In this document: positions 11,006 to 24,114 of the stretch, in pieces | Numbering within the stretch: position 1 is the stretch's first letter | How the letters are laid out: each line of letters starts with the position of its first letter | Source of the DNA: Carettochelys insculpta | Taxonomy: Eukaryota; Chordata; Testudines; Carettochelyidae | Assembly: GCF_033958435.1 (NCBI RefSeq) | Contig: NC_134137.1 | Coordinates: 317,935,501-317,999,500, forward strand | Length of the DNA stretch: 64,000 nt | Reading direction: 5' to 3' | Position numbers and translations under genes: made by a program | Notes under the pieces: model-generated | Databases searched by the model: none | Told to the model about the DNA's origin: nothing | Seen by the model: only the letters and a program-made list of their open reading frames with translations

Positions 11006-12123
11006 TCTAGTAAAAGTGTAACCATAGTAAACGTAAGTCAATGTGACTTTTATGAACAGTCGATTCAGCTGAGAAAACTGGGTGTGCCGTGGAATTGTTT
11101 GTCTCATTGAAGTGTGCTGCATTACAGAAAAGGCTGGGAGCCACTGCAATAAACATTACCTCCCTCATCTTGTCTTAGGGGAAAAAACTGGCTAAATTAA
11201 AAGCATTACAATGCACACTAAGGATCACCAGACTTGGGCTTTGTACTTAATAGTCTTCACATGGTGTAGCAGTACCACCTTCTGCAGCCTGGCTTTAAGT
11301 TAGCTACTGTTTCAGGTTCCCCACACTCATTCTGGATCACCAACATTCCCAGCAAGCACTCCCTGTCCTGAGGGCCCAGCTTTACTCCTTAACATAAAAC
11401 TCATGCAAAGCAGCAACACAAAAGGCAACTCTTCTGCCTACTATGGGCCACTGCTTCCAGAAGTTCCCTTTGCATCTCAGTGCTAAAGGGGTAATACAAT
11501 AGGACATATTCTTTCACTCTTCATCAGGCCCTAATAGAATCCCATCTCCCACCCACTGCTTCTTGTGCCGCTTTTTAAAGAAACTGTCTGATCCCTTCCC
11601 AGCTGGGTGAGAGAGATGAGCAGGGCTGTCTGGGTCTGGCCTCTGCCAGACAAATCAGAAAATATTCACAGCTAGGCTTTGATTATCAGTTGCCCTGGCC
11701 CTGATTCAGATGGCAAATCTAAGCATGATAACTGAGCATTTAGAAGCATCACTCTTTTTGAAACAGAAATGGCTTCCCAACCTTAACTAATAGGAGAGCA
11801 CCAGCTCCACCATAAATGAATCAATCAAAGCAAAATGAATGAATCAATCCAAAATCCAATGTACATGAATGAATCAACCCAAAGCATAAACTGAAGTTCC
11901 AGTTTTTGAAGGATTTGACCACCATGTTGTAAAATTGTTAGTATGAGTCCATCTAAAAATCAGTAATTACAAAATCCTTTTCTAGTTCCTCTCTCCTATA
12001 ATTTTTATACAAACTCTGTTATTATACCTGGAGGCACAATAATTAGTCTGGAATTAATGCCAACAGTGTTGATTTAAAACTTGAGGGGGCTGCTCTGAAA
12101 GTCAATCTAACTACACAGAACAC
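11006..12123. other. No gene recognised
   Basis: Unclassified DNA. A short 'aatgaatgaatcaat' rich stretch lies near 11815-11880. No coding or RNA-gene signal seen. Confidence 0.5.
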
Positions 12124-12126
12124 AGA

Positions 12127-12836
12127 GGCTACGTCTACACGTGCACCCAACTTCGAAATAGCTTATTTCGATGTTGCGACATCGAAATAGGCTATTTCGA
12201 TGAATAACGTCTACACGTCCTCCAGGGCTGGCAACGTCGATGTTCAACTTCGACGTTGCTCAGCCCAACATCGAAATAGGCACAGCGAGAGAACGTCTAC
12301 ACGGCAAAGTAGCACACATCGAAATAAGGGAGCCAGGCACAGCTGCAGACAGGGTCACAGGGCGGACTCAACAGCAAGTCGCTCCCTTAAAGGGCCCCTC
12401 CCAGACACACTTTCATTAAACAGTGCAAGATACACAGAGCCAACAACTAGTTGCAGACCCTGTATATGCAGCACGGACCCCCAGCTGCAGCAGCAGCAGC
12501 CAGAAGCCCTGGGCTAAGGGCTGCTGCCCACGGTGACCACAGAGCCCCGCAAGGGCTGGAGAGAGAGTATCTCTCAACCCCCCAGCTGATGGCCGCCATG
12601 GAGGACCCCGCTATTTCGATGTTGCGGGACGCGGATCGTCTACACGTCCCTACTTCGATGTTGAACGTCGAAGTAGGGCGCTATTCCCATCCGCTCATGG
12701 GGTTAGCGACTTCGACGTCTCGCCGCCTAACGTCGATTTCAACTTCGAAATAGCGCCCAACACGTGTAGACGTGACGGGCGCTATTTCGAAGTTACTGCC
12801 GCTACTTCGAAGTAGCGTGCACGTGTAGACGCAGCC
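12127..12836 (+). mobile_element. Full-length 710-bp Harbinger MITE, AGA target duplication
   Basis: Starts GGCTACGTCTACACGTGCAC and ends GTGCACGTGTAGACGCAGCC. AGA flanks both sides (12124-12126 and 12837-12839). It carries six copies of the terminal decamer CGTCTACACG or its complement, at 12132, 12208, 12294, 12637, 12763 and 12822. It also holds the CCCTTAAAGGGCCCC box seen upstream of the H1 transposase and a degenerate copy of the H1 first exon start ('cacggacccccag' where H1 has an ATG). It is an internal-deletion relative of H1 and cannot encode a transposase. Confidence 0.88.
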
Positions 12837-12839
12837 AGA

Positions 12840-13805
12840 AAGGGACAGAAGATCGAATTCTGCTTGACCCCACTGAAACTAATGCAGCCTCACAGGGGAA
12901 AAAAATCTACAGAAAATGTGGCACCCTCACTCTATGTCATGAGCCTAGATGACAACAGATAGAGACATCACATCAAACATAAACACAAACTTCCCCATTA
13001 TATAGAAATAACAAGTTCCAAGCAGACCATGCATTACCATACTTCAGGGCTGTGGCTAAGATTGTTCTTTGCTGTGAATGACATCAGAGTCTATTCTCTG
13101 GCCCCAGTGCATTTTTTGGTAATTTGTGTTGTACTAATTGCTGCTCCAGCACATTTGTAGGTCATACATACTTTGCCGAATTTGTGTTATCCAATATTCA
13201 CATAATCAATATGCATTGCTAACAAATACATAGAAGACGCATCCAAGATATATTGAACTTTTTTTTAATTACAGACATTCGTAAAATTGTCCTTTCATCT
13301 TCCCCAGATGTTCAGATCAATAGAATTGCTAACTGCATGCCACCACAATGACATTTTGAGGACATTCAAATTAAGATTTTGTAAATCAGATCATGATTTA
13401 ATTATGTTTTTACATTAAATATACCTCCATGTGTACGTGTGGTCCTAAGAAATTATCACACAAATGGTAATTTTAAACAAAGCAGAGTTCTTGGAGGTGA
13501 AGAGGTTTCCTAACTTGCCTGTTTTGCAGTATTGAGGCAAATCTTTTGTATTGAAGTGGTTGTTAGACATGAGCATTTATTTAGGGAAAAAGGACATGAA
13601 TCTGCTCCACTAAAGTAAGTGGGAGTTTTGCTACACTTCAGAGAGACCAAGATGAAGCCTAAATATGGTATTATAATTGAGAACAGCAATAGTTGATAAT
13701 AGCAGTTAGAATGATCTGTGCTGGCTATCTCTGCTGGATAACAGAGGCAAAGGTTGGTAGGTACTAATGTGGCAAACTTCAGCAAAACAGTTCTAGGGAC
13801 TGAAA
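12840..13805. other. No gene recognised
   Basis: AT-rich DNA between two MITEs. The minus-strand open frame at 13510-13785 has no known domain. Confidence 0.5.
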
Positions 13806-14356
13806 GGCTACATCTATACTACAGTCCCCTTTTGGAAGAGGAATGCAAATATGGCCAACAGAAATGCAAATGAAACACCAATTTACATATTACACTCCTC
13901 ATTTGCATAATGGAAAGCACTCACTGTTCCGGAAGTGCTGTTTTCAGAAAAAAAACAACCAGTGTAGATGGGGTTCATTCAAAAACAAACCCTGTTTTTG
14001 AAAGGACCCTTCTTCCTCATATTTTTCAGGAAATAGCAGGGCCTTCCAGAAGAGGGATTTCTTTGAAAGGCATTCTGTGTCCTTCCAAAGAAACCTCATC
14101 TACATGGCAGCTTTGCTTCTGGAAGGGGATCTTCCAGAAGTAAGGTCTCATGGGGATATGCTAATGAGGCATGGATATTTTAATCTGCACCTCACTTACA
14201 CCTTCTGCTCCACTCATTATCATGCCCCTTCTGAAAGGGGGGAGCGAGTATAGACATGGGTTTTGTGTGTAGATGCACTGTTTAGGAATAACCTATTGCA
14301 GAAAATCTCTTCTGGAATAGTTTATTCCGAAATAATGCTGCTGTGTAGACATAGCC
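13806..14356. mobile_element. MITE with GGCTACATCTATACTAC termini
   Basis: Left GGCTACATCTATACTACAG and right CTGTGTAGACATAGCC are imperfect inverted termini. The interior has short TTCCGGAAG-like inverted motifs and paired 'tgcaaat' and 'gctaatgaggc' tracts. No clear 3-bp duplication survives. Non-coding, about 550 bp. Confidence 0.65.
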
Positions 14357-14527
14357 ATATTCTCTGCACATTAACTGGAATGATATTTTGCACTCTATAT
14401 TAGCTGTTTTAGAACTGTAATTGGAAGTCATTATCTTGGACAGACTTGGAAATATTTTATATTGATTTTAAGATTAAAGAAACACCTTCAAAACCCATCT
14501 GCAGAAAGCGTCCATTAAATAATATAG

Positions 14528-15240
14528 CAGGGGTCAGGCACCCCCCTGCACCCAGCACAGGTGCCAAGAGTGGCATGTGAGCCGATTTTCATCAGCATGC
14601 CAGGAGGGAGCTCATCCCCACCCTCCTCCCCCTTGCAGCTTGCTCAAAGCCATGCTGCCTATGGATTAACAAAAGACCAGCTAATGCTACCAACCACCAC
14701 TTAAGCATTAAAGCTCTGCATCTTAATTTATTTATTAATGAAGCTGTTGTAAGTAGGACTATTAGTGACTTTAATAAGTATTATAGAATCATAGAATGCT
14801 AGGACTGCAAGGGACCTTGAGAGGTCATTGAGTCCAGCCCCCTGCCCTCATGGCAGAAGCAAGTACTGTCTAGACCATCCCTGATAGACATCTATCTAAC
14901 CTGTTCTTAAACATCTCCAGAGATGGAAATTTCACAACCTCCCTAGGCAATTTATTCCACTGTTTGACCACCCTGACAGTTAAGAACTTTTTCCTGATGT
15001 CTAACCTAAATTTCCCTTGCTGCAGTTTAAGCCCATTGCTTCTTGTTCTATCCTCAGAGGCCAAGAAGAACAAGTTTTCTCCCTCCTCCTTATGACACCC
15101 TTTTAGGTACCTGAAAACCACTATCATGTCCCCCCCTTAATCTTCTTTTTTCCAAACTAAACACTGGCACTTCGACCTTACATATAAGTCAACAGGCTAA
15201 ATTTTGGCACTCTGCCTCAGAAAGATTGCTGACTCCTCTA
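14528..15240. mobile_element. hAT-type MITE, split by a CR1 insertion
   Basis: The left end, CAGGGGTCAGGCACCC with 'ggcatgtgagccgatttt' beyond it, and the right end 'gattgctgactcctcta' match the inverted ends of a common hAT non-autonomous family. The interior is interrupted by the CR1 tail at 14783. Similar 'tatag' bases flank both sides, but a full 8-bp duplication is not clean. Confidence 0.55.
14783..15160 (-). mobile_element. CR1 LINE 3' end (ORF2 tail plus 3' UTR)
   Basis: The minus strand reads an 85-codon open frame (15127-14870) with GCHKEEGENLFFLASEDRTR and QQGKFRLDIRKKF, then NRLDRCLSGMV. This is the C-terminal tail of CR1 ORF2. The untranslated end near 14782-14850 carries the usual 'gaatcatagaatgctag' and 'agggaccttgagaggtca' text. 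The 5' part is missing, as is normal for truncated CR1 insertions. It lies inside a hAT element and is therefore the later arrival. Confidence 0.85.
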
Positions 15241-15245
15241 CTATA

Positions 15246-17040
15246 GCTCCTGCAGCTCCTATGCAAATTCAGTACATATGATATCCACAAGAATAAATAA
15301 TGGATCCATCATGATCCACATTGGTAGCTCAAATTCATAATGAGAAATATTAAAACTTAAAAACAACATTGTCATCATTTAAAATGTCCCATCATTATGA
15401 ATGCATTCAGCATTATTGTAGCAGCAATTATCGTAATGGTTTGTGACAAAAACTAAGCAAAGCTTTGAAAAATGCATTTAATTTCTTATGCTACGAAACA
15501 CTATTGTGCGATAATAAACCTGCTACTAGCTTAAATATACTACACAACATAGTCTTCAGAAAGGAAGAGTGTGGGTGACTAAAACCTAAAGCATAAAAAA
15601 TTTAAAACAAAAACAAAACTGCTAAACAAATACCGCCATCATTATAGCCCACATAGTAGTGTTTGTTTTATAAAAGGATCTGGCAGTGCCCCTTCTAGTT
15701 ACAGTTACCCATCACTTTCCATTTTATGATTTAATATGCAGTTCCTTGTTACTTTGCCAAACTTCCGCCATTACAGCTGAAATTTCTTAGCATTTTGTTT
15801 TACAACTTTAAAGAATATTTCAGCTAAATAATTCTGAGATTTTAGTAAAATAATTGTTAATTATTTTCTTTAACTTTTTAAGTGTCCCCCTTATTTGTTT
15901 TACATAATTTGTTGATTGAGCTGATTAACACCCAACCTAATTTTTTAAATTATTTTGTTGAATAATTGTTACCCAAATTATATCCCCACTAGTACATTTG
16001 GAAGCAGTCAAACTACACATAAATCCCTATTTCATATTTAGTAATTTTGACTATACTTTCCATAGGTCAATCATGTATATTTTTACCTTTCGCAGACAGC
16101 ACTGCTGATTACTAACAGACATATTTATTATGACATGTTTATTGTGTCCTGGCTGTAAAGACTTTTTAGGGAAAAAAGCCTACAGTGGACGTGGTTGTTA
16201 CACTTTGACTTCCCTTTTGCTTAATTAGTTTTATTATAAAAATTTTTATTGGGCATGACTGCAACAATTTACATGGTTGTAACTGAGTCACATTGTTATA
16301 CCAAGCATTCACTGTTTAATATTTTAATTTTAACACTTTTAAACATTTTTGAAACCCCCAACTGTTTAATTTCCTCTCAAGTTTGCCTTGTTGATTTGTG
16401 CAAAAGTTCTTTTACCTCTTTGCTTTCCTTCCTTAAAATAGTTATTTTTTAAAAGTGAAATATTTTGAGTTGATTTTTTTTCAGCTGCTTTAGCTGCTTT
16501 TATAAATTTATTTCAAGTGTAGTACTCTTTTTCTGAAAAGTTATTCTCTCTATACACATTTCTTGAAGGACAGCTGCTTTTCACTTTGGATATATGCCAA
16601 TGGATACCAGATATTGCTTTCTTTCTGAAGTTTTAGGAATCTAATTTTTTTTCTCATTTAGTTGTTTTCTTCTGTATAACTTTGTACAACTTTTTACATT
16701 ATTGACTTAATTTTGTCCATTGTAAAAGGTTCCCTGGGTGTTCCCCCTTATCTAACATATACATTTTGTTTCCAGCCTGCTGATGCATTTACCTACCCAT
16801 TCCTATCTCCTACGAAATAAGCTAAGGATACACCTGGTCAGAACTGGAAAAAGATCATCCAGGACAGGGGATGCTGGTGAATAGTCATCCATAGCCTATG
16901 CTCCAAGATGTAGGAGTGGAAGAAGAAGCTTAATACTACTACGTGTTCAGTTGCTCATGTCAAGCTAAGTCTATGGTTATTGTACAGTATTTTGGAGTAA
17001 CACAAGGACAATTACACAGTGTTCTATTTAAAACACCCCA
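15246..17040. other. AT-rich DNA, no gene recognised
   Basis: About 1.8 kb of strongly AT-rich sequence with long T runs. No coding, RNA-gene or transposon ends that I can identify. Confidence 0.55.
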
Positions 17041-17047
17041 GGGAGTG

Positions 17048-17135
17048 GCTTGGGGGAGATGGGATCCTCAGTGGTTTGAGCATTGGCCTGCTAAATGCAG
17101 GACTGTGAGTTTAATCCTTGAGGGGGCAAATAAGT
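17048..17135 (+). mobile_element. tRNA-derived SINE head
   Basis: 'cctcagtggtttgagcattg' resembles a tRNA A box and 'gactgtgagtttaatcc' a B box, with 'ggcctgctaaatgcag' as an anticodon-arm-like stretch. The CR1-like tail is absent. It matches in reverse the head of the SINE at 48.0-48.2 kb. Box mutations make it a dead copy rather than a tRNA gene. Confidence 0.7.
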
Positions 17136-17840
17136 TAAAGCAAATAAGTTAAGATTTCCTTTTCAAGTGAAGTCACAGACTCCTGAAGCAGTTACTTTTG
17201 TATTGATGTTCAATTTTCTATTCCATTTCCCATTGTTACCCAAATGCTCTTTGGCTTTAGCCTATCCCGTGAAAAGAGGCCATAGGGTAAAGACACCAGG
17301 AGTATGCTAAAGAGAAGAGTGGAATTAAGATATGCAACTCCAGAGATGCTAATTACGTAGCTGGAGTCAACATACCTTAATTTAAACTTCTGAGCTACTG
17401 TGTCAGATCAATGCTCCTGTCGACTTCTGTTGCTCCTTACAAGGAGCAGGAGTACCAGTGCTGAAAGAAGAGCCCTGTGAGTTCTATTTAGCATGTCCCT
17501 CGCAAATGTCCTAAATTGAACTCCAGAAGACTGACTGTGGCAATGTCAATCTTCCCAACTGTGAAGACACGCTCATGTATAACATCCTTTTCCCTCCACC
17601 TCCACTGTTTTGGAACACTCTAACCCTATCTGCCTCTATTCCACAAAAATCAACTAATATCGAACCATAGTTAACTACACAACTTTACTTCCTCTGACAA
17701 TCCTGGGGCACAATGCTTTTGCTCTGATTCATAGGGAAGAACACTTGCTTCTGAATTACTCACAGCACTTTCAGCAACATTTAAATGTTCCTTGAAGAAC
17801 AGAGCCATGTAAGTCCTAAGCAAGGTAAGTAGCTGAACAG
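17136..17840. other. No gene recognised
   Basis: Unclassified sequence with no open frame or terminal repeat of note. Confidence 0.5.
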
Positions 17841-17843
17841 CTA

Positions 17844-18554
17844 GGCTGCGTCTACACGTGCACGCTACTTCGAAGTAGCGGCACCAACTTCGAAATAGCG
17901 CCCGTCACGTCTACACGCATCGGGCGCTATTTCGAAGTTAACTTCGACGTTAGGCGGCGAGACGTCGAAGTCGCTAACCTCATGAGGAGATAGGAATAGC
18001 GCCCTACTTCGACGTTCAACGTCGAAGTAGGGACAGTGTAGACGATCCGCGTCCCGCAACGTCGAAATTGCTGGGTCCTCCATGGCTGCCATCAGCTGGG
18101 GGGTTGAGAGATGCTCTCTCTCCAGCCCCTGCGGGGCTCTATGGTCACCGTGGGCAGCAGCCCTTAGCCCAGGGCTTCTGGCTGCTTCTGCGGCAGCTGG
18201 GGATCTATGCTGCAGGCACAGGGTCTGCAACCAGTTGTCAGCTCTGTGGATCTTGTGTTGTTTAGTGCAACTGTGTCTGGGAGGGGCCCTTTAAGGGAGC
18301 AGCTTGCTGTTGAGTCCGCCCTGTGACCCTGTCTGCAGCTGTGCCTGGCATCCCTATTTCGATGTGTGCTACTTTGACGTGTAGACGTTCCCTTGCTGCG
18401 CCTATTTCGATGTTGGGCTGAGCAACGTCGAAGTTGAACATCGACGTTGCTGGCCCTGGAGGACGTGTAGACGTTATTCATCAAAATAGACTATTTCGAT
18501 GTCGCAACATCGAAATAATCTATTTCGATGTTGGCTGCACGTGTAGACGTAGCC
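17844..18554 (-). mobile_element. Full-length Harbinger MITE, CTA target duplication
   Basis: Starts GGCTGCGTCTACACGTGCAC, ends GTGCACGTGTAGACG after reading inverted relative to the 12.1-kb copy, and is flanked by CTA at 17841-17843 and 18555-18557. Its B-end interior 'cgaagttaacttcgacgtta' is closer to the right end of H1 than to the 12.1-kb copy, so it belongs to a subfamily nearer H1. Non-coding. Confidence 0.88.
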
Positions 18555-18557
18555 CTA

Positions 18558-19872
18558 CTGTTTACTAAGCAGCACAGTTCCTCAGTTTCGTTGCTGAGAT
18601 CTATTAATGTATTGTCAGTTTGCCTTATGCACCTTGCCAGAAATAAACCTGGGTAGCTCTAAGTTTAAAAGTTGGCCACACCCTGGGAATGTGCAATGGT
18701 GATGAAAAGGTTGGCACAATGTGGAATGGCTTCATGCTTCACTGGGTTTATTGAGGCTTATGATTCAAAACTCTTGTGTTTGCTCCTGATGTTCAGCTTA
18801 CTGAACAGTACAGCTGTTTGAGAATCATGTTCTCTTCTCTCATATAGTTGAGAGTTTGTTTTTTTCCCATCCTAAATAAGTATAAGAAAGCCTCAAATAT
18901 CCATGAACCAAAAAAAAAAAAACCCACACTTTTTATTAAGTAATTGCCTACTAAATGTTTTAATAATTTTGAAATGTTTCAGTTTTGACCATTAGCACTC
19001 AGTGTGATCTTAATATTTCTTTAAAAAAAACCTGAACTTGAAAAATCAGAATTTTTCATTTCGCCAATACCAAATGAAACAGAATTTTTAAAACTTCCAC
19101 ATTTTTTTCAAGTTCAAAAAATTGAACTAGGTTTGTTTTATGAATAGCCTCCACATGAAAAATACCTCAGTATTTTTTGCTGTGAAAGCTGTTCAAAAAT
19201 TCCTTACTACTTTTACTGAGCATAACACTCCAACTATATTAGTTAGGGTGATGTATTCTTTAAAAAGAGCTACACTTAATGGTGAAATGCATACTGCTAA
19301 TACATTTACTGCTAAATTAAGTCAGACTTTAACTACTTTTTTACATTCATACATATGTACACCTGCACAAACTCTCTTCCCATCCCCAAATGTTTATTGC
19401 TAATGAATAGGGTAGCTCTGAATCCATTAGAAAACCAACTTTTTATAATGGAATAATGTTTCCCCATTCAAAACTTATGGGTTAGATTCTTTTTTCTTCC
19501 TGCTTTATGCCTCAGCAGTAGGGCTGAATCCTGTGGGGATTTGGACCAGCTGAAAATAATTATTTGTGGGTAATTAATTCCTGGCACTCAAAAGTGCTTA
19601 ACTATCTTGCAAAAAGGTCTGGCAGGGCATTCAGACATTATTAAATATGGAATAAAATGCTTCCTGTTTACTCTTCCCCTCAGAATGCTGAGTTTCTTTT
19701 GGAAAGCAAATTATAACTATGGAAATGAGGAGGAATGAGAATACAGTGGGATGCTTCCGTACTGTTCATCAGAGGTAACGGTGACTGGAGTGCAATAATT
19801 TGAGTCTTTCACCACTACTAATCTGAGTCAGTTCAGTTGACCAAGCGTGATGTGCAGCCATATACAGATTTA
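18558..19872. other. AT-rich DNA, no gene recognised
   Basis: An 87-codon open frame at 19140-19403 shows no domain. No other feature can be supported. Confidence 0.5.
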
Positions 19873-20238
19873 TCTAGAGTAGAGGGATTTGTTGGCAGAA
19901 GTTTTTGTTGGACAATAAACAGCGATCTATTCTCTTTCACAGAAAGTGTCTAGACTGCCCTGCTGCTCTATTGGTAAAATAGCCAACTGGAAGAACAGCA
20001 GACAGGGATGCCCAATGTCCCAGAAGACATTCCTGTCACAAGAAGGTCCTCCCTGGAATATCCAGATCTCTGTCGACAGAGGCTTTATTCCTCTTGGGGA
20101 GCTGGGCACACTATCAGTAAAAGTGCTAAGTTCTGTTGACTTACTATCAACAGAACGCTCTTGGGAATCAGGGCCCTCTGCAGCTTTTGTCCACAAAACA
20201 GCCTTTTTGTGACAAAACCCAGTAGTCTAGACACAGCC
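19873..20238. mobile_element. Diverged MITE of the TGTTGACAGAAG family
   Basis: 'tttgttggcagaag' near the left and 'gtagtctagacacagccc' at the right edge match the family at 9.05 and 46.0 kb. Internal 'ctgtcgacagaggc' and 'actatcaacagaacgc' repeat the same motif. The left end is degraded and no target duplication is visible. Confidence 0.55.
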
Positions 20239-21256
20239 CACATTACGCTCACTCTGCAAATGTGGAAGAATGGATTTACGTGTGGTGTTTTCTCATTGTA
20301 TTTCTTATCATCAGTGGCCTCAAGCCAGGAACCTGGATCCAAATTCAAACCTGCATTAAATAAAGGGGTATTCAGCTTGTCAGGTGGGAGGAAGAAGGTT
20401 TGATATGAGACGATCACTAGTTCAGAAAATGCACAGAAATGTCTATCTTTGTTATATAACTCCCTCAGTTCCCCCGAAAAAATCAGCTAGGATTACTTCT
20501 GTATTTGCCTTCTGAAAATTGGCACGAAGAGCTAGTATTCTTCAGTTTCCTTGCCTCATTTGTTAGGTACTTAACAAACAAACAAACAAACAAAGAAATA
20601 AAGCAGCACTTTCATCACTGACTTTCAACTAAGAACCACAAGTTCAGCATCCTTGAAATTCTTTTCTTTTTAGCTTGTTAGTTTTTTATTATTGCGAAAT
20701 GACTCAAAAGGAAAGCATGACTGAGTTCGCCCTAGTCTAGTTAAAGCTTTGTTTAATTTACATGGGTGTTAAACTGAAGCTTTGTAGTTACATTAGAGAG
20801 TTTCAACCAGAACCATTGGTAGCTGTCTAGTGTAGACAGGGACTCAGTTAACTCACTCCCAATCATTGTTCCTTTTAATTTTTTCTATCCATCAGCAGAA
20901 TCAAAACTTTATGTGCACAGGGACAATGTACCCCCAGAGCATTTTGGTAGTGATGTGCATTGGAAAGCTCTTCTGTTAACATAATGCTGTCCACACCAGT
21001 AATTTGGTCAGTGTAACTTACATTGCTCGGGATGGCTTATTCCAGCCCTGACTGAGATGTTCTACTGATATAAGCTCTAGTGCAGACATAGCCCAATTTT
21101 CTTCTTCCTGCCTCTACACAAAGAAATACTGAAAGCAATTGCCTACTAAGACATCCTTCAATATCCATTAGATAAGAATTAGAAACCTATCCTATTTTAT
21201 ATACTATAGCCATTTTCTTATGGCTTGAGGTTTCCTATTCCCAATGCATATTTAAC
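20239..21256. other. No gene; traces of degraded MITE ends
   Basis: Fragments such as 'gtctagtgtagacaggg' (20827) and 'gtgcagacatagccc' (21080) resemble MITE ends but no complete element can be drawn. An (AAAC)n run lies at 20573-20595. Confidence 0.45.
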
Positions 21257-21259
21257 TAT

Positions 21260-21602
21260 GGCTACGTCTACACTAGCCCCAAACTTCGAAATGGCCACGC
21301 AAATGGCCACTTCGAAGTTGACTAATGAAGCACTGACATGCATATTCAGCACTTCATTAGCATGCAGGCAGCCACAGCACTTCGAAATTGACATGCCTCG
21401 CCGCTGCGTGGCTCGTCCTGAAGGGGCTCCTTTTCGAAAGGATCCTGCCTACTTCGAAGTCCCCTTATTCCCAGGGGAATAAGGCGAGTCAATTTCGAAG
21501 TGCTGCGACGGCCCGCATGCTAATGAAGTGCTGAATATATAAACTTCAAAATGGCCATTTGTGTGGCCATTTCGAAGTTTGGGGGCTAGTGTAGACACGG
21601 CC
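21260..21602. mobile_element. TTCGAAATGGCC-family MITE, TAT target duplication
   Basis: Starts GGCTACGTCTACACTAGCCC and ends GGGCTAGTGTAGACACGGCC, flanked by TAT at 21257-21259 and 21603-21605. The ends run on into 'cttcgaaatggcc' in inverted orientation, and an inner pair of 'gcacttcattagcatgc' arms makes the element largely foldback. 343 bp, non-coding. Related copies are at 42.5 and 58.2 kb. Confidence 0.85.
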
Positions 21603-21605
21603 TAT

Positions 21606-23400
21606 GAGTCTCTTCCTTCTTCAACTGTAAAAGTGTGAATAAAGTTAACTCTTAATTTTTGAATGGAACACTCTACAGCTGCAAGTGTTTGCAAGAGTGA
21701 AGCTGAGTGGCCTATTACAGAGTTTTATTGACAAATATTTTGTGTTTGGAAGTTGCATGTTTGCTTTTCACTCATGTTACATGTTAAGTACAGTTAACAT
21801 TATCGTACCTTTTTGCCTATAAAAATGCATAGACTTAGCCTCCCAAACCACTGCCTTTAAATGATGGTTTCAAATAATTTTCCAACACCGCCCTTCTACA
21901 CAATAGTTAAGCAAAGTTAACTTTTTAATATGGCTTGAGTGGGGAAAAATTCTTGCTGCAGTGAACAATGCAGGAATTTTATTGGTCTATTTGGATGAAT
22001 GTGCAGTGAAAGAAATTGAATATCTGGGAAGCTAACACTTGGTTTAAAATATATATTTTGTATGTCAGCAGCATGAACGTTTTTGCATCCTCTTCTCAAA
22101 TGATTTTATCCTCTCACAGCAAAAGCAAGAAACACCAACTTGCTTGTCTCCTTGCCATGCTCACTATGCTCTCCTGTGCTAACTAAAGTAGATGGCATTA
22201 ATCTGAGCTTCAGTACACAAAGAAAAGTAAGCCTGGTTCATTTGGCATTGTGCTGTCCATGGTGGTTTCAGTATCTCACCTCAGAAAACAGGTTGGTGTG
22301 CGTTAGTTTGAGAGGCAGCTAAACATGTATGCCACACACGCCTTCCAAACTTAGAAGAATTCCCACTATCTTTCAGAAGCAGATTATTATTCAGGAGCAG
22401 GGAGTATACAAGTAGGGAAATTATTACTGGGTCTTCAACAGAGAGTGAAGAATGGGTATTTTCCCCCGCTAGCTATACCTATTCCTTTCTAGCTGGCATT
22501 TTTAAGGAGGAGCTGTATGCAATGGGACCTCCAGATATTTCTAAGACCTCAGGACATCAATTAAGTCATTTCTGAAACCCTGCTTTCCATGTCTAGTCCC
22601 TCATCTAATATATATGCATTTGAGATACTATTTCTCTTATCACAGCACAATTATGCTGAAGAGAGTGACAAAAAAAGGCATTTTAATTCAAATCTCCCTC
22701 ATGGCTTTTTTGCTCTTTTTTTTAAGAAACCTGCTTTTCAGAGCATTTATTCTGTTATTTTTAACAATTCAGGACTAAATTAACATTGTTCTGTTCCTCT
22801 GATTTTAATGATAATGCTTGTCAGGGTTCTGCTTAACTAATCAACATGGTAGTATTTTTTTTTTACATAAAGCTTATATATTGCACCTAAAGGAAAAGTT
22901 TCAATAATGTATTTATAAGGAATACATGAACGCAAGATCAAATATTAAAATGATAATTAATTCTAGGCTTTGCAGCTCATGAAATTGCAATGGCATATTA
23001 ATAACTGCAAGTGGCTTTAAGTCTGATGAAAGAATTAATTTCTGTGATAAAAGGGCATTCTTTCCAAAAGTGATATACTTTTGTTGCGCTGAGGTCAAAC
23101 TAGCATGTGCTGTCTTAATAGACCTGGGAGTTCACTTATCATTTTAAGTATCTCTCAAGAAGAGATAGAGTCTATATATTAAAACAAACAAACAAACAAA
23201 AAAAAACTTGCCATGAGGTCTTGCAAGAGCACAATAGGTTATAACACAACAAACTCTCCTCTGATCATAAAAACACAAACATAAGAAATTTGAAAATGTA
23301 TTAACAGAAAATACCAAACACACAACTGATATTGTGGGCCCTACCCTGTGAAATTCTTGAAACAATTTACAGTGTATTCATAGATAGACACATACAACAC
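21606..23400. other. AT-rich DNA, no gene recognised
   Basis: Contains an (AAAC)n run near 23183-23205 and otherwise unclassified sequence. Short open frames lack any domain. Confidence 0.5.
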
Positions 23401-23403
23401 CTA

Positions 23404-24114
23404 AGCTGTGTCTACACGTGCACGCTACCTCGAAGTAGCGGCACCAACTTCAAAATAGCGCCCGTCGCGTCTACACGCGTCGGGCGCTATTTCGAAGTTA
23501 ACTTTGACGTTAGGCGGCGAGACGTCGAAGTCACTAACCTCATGAGGAGATAGGAATAGCGCCCTACTTTGACGTTCAACGTCGAAGTAGGGACCGTGTA
23601 GACGATTCGCGTCCCGCAACGTCGAAATTGCTGGGTCCTCCATGGCGGCCATCAGCTGGGGGGTTGAGAGATGCTCTCTCTCCAGCCCCTGCGGGGCTCT
23701 ATGGTCACCGTGGGCAGCAGCCCTTAGCCCAGGGCTTCTGGCTGCTTCTGCGGCAGCTGGGGATCTATGCTGCAGGCACAGGGCCTGCAACCAGTTGTCA
23801 GCTCTGTGTGTCTTGTGTTGTTTAGTGCAAGTGTGTCTGGGAGGGGCCCTTTAAGGGAGCGGCTGGCTGTTGAGTCCGCCCTGTGACCCTGTCTGCAGCT
23901 GTGCCTGGCATCCCTATTTCGATGTGTGCTACTTTGACGTGTAGACGTTCCCTTGCTGCGCCTATTTCGATGTTGGGCTGAGCAACGTTGAAGTTGAACA
24001 TCGACGTTGCTGGCCCTGGAGGACGTGTAGACGTTATTCATCGAAATAGACTATTTTGATGTCGCAACATCGAAATAAGCTATTTCGATGTTGGCTGCAC
24101 GTGTAGACGTAGCC
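23404..24114 (-). mobile_element. Full-length Harbinger MITE, CTA target duplication
   Basis: 711 bp in the same orientation as, and very similar to, the copy at 17844, flanked by CTA at 23401-23403 and 24115-24117. The first base of its terminus is A rather than G. Scattered C-to-T or G-to-A changes at CpG sites are visible. The two copies form direct repeats 5.56 kb apart. Confidence 0.88.

Noticed and set aside
17048..17135. tRNA gene
   Set aside because: A- and B-box-like elements are present but the cloverleaf is not intact, and the text matches a dispersed SINE family.
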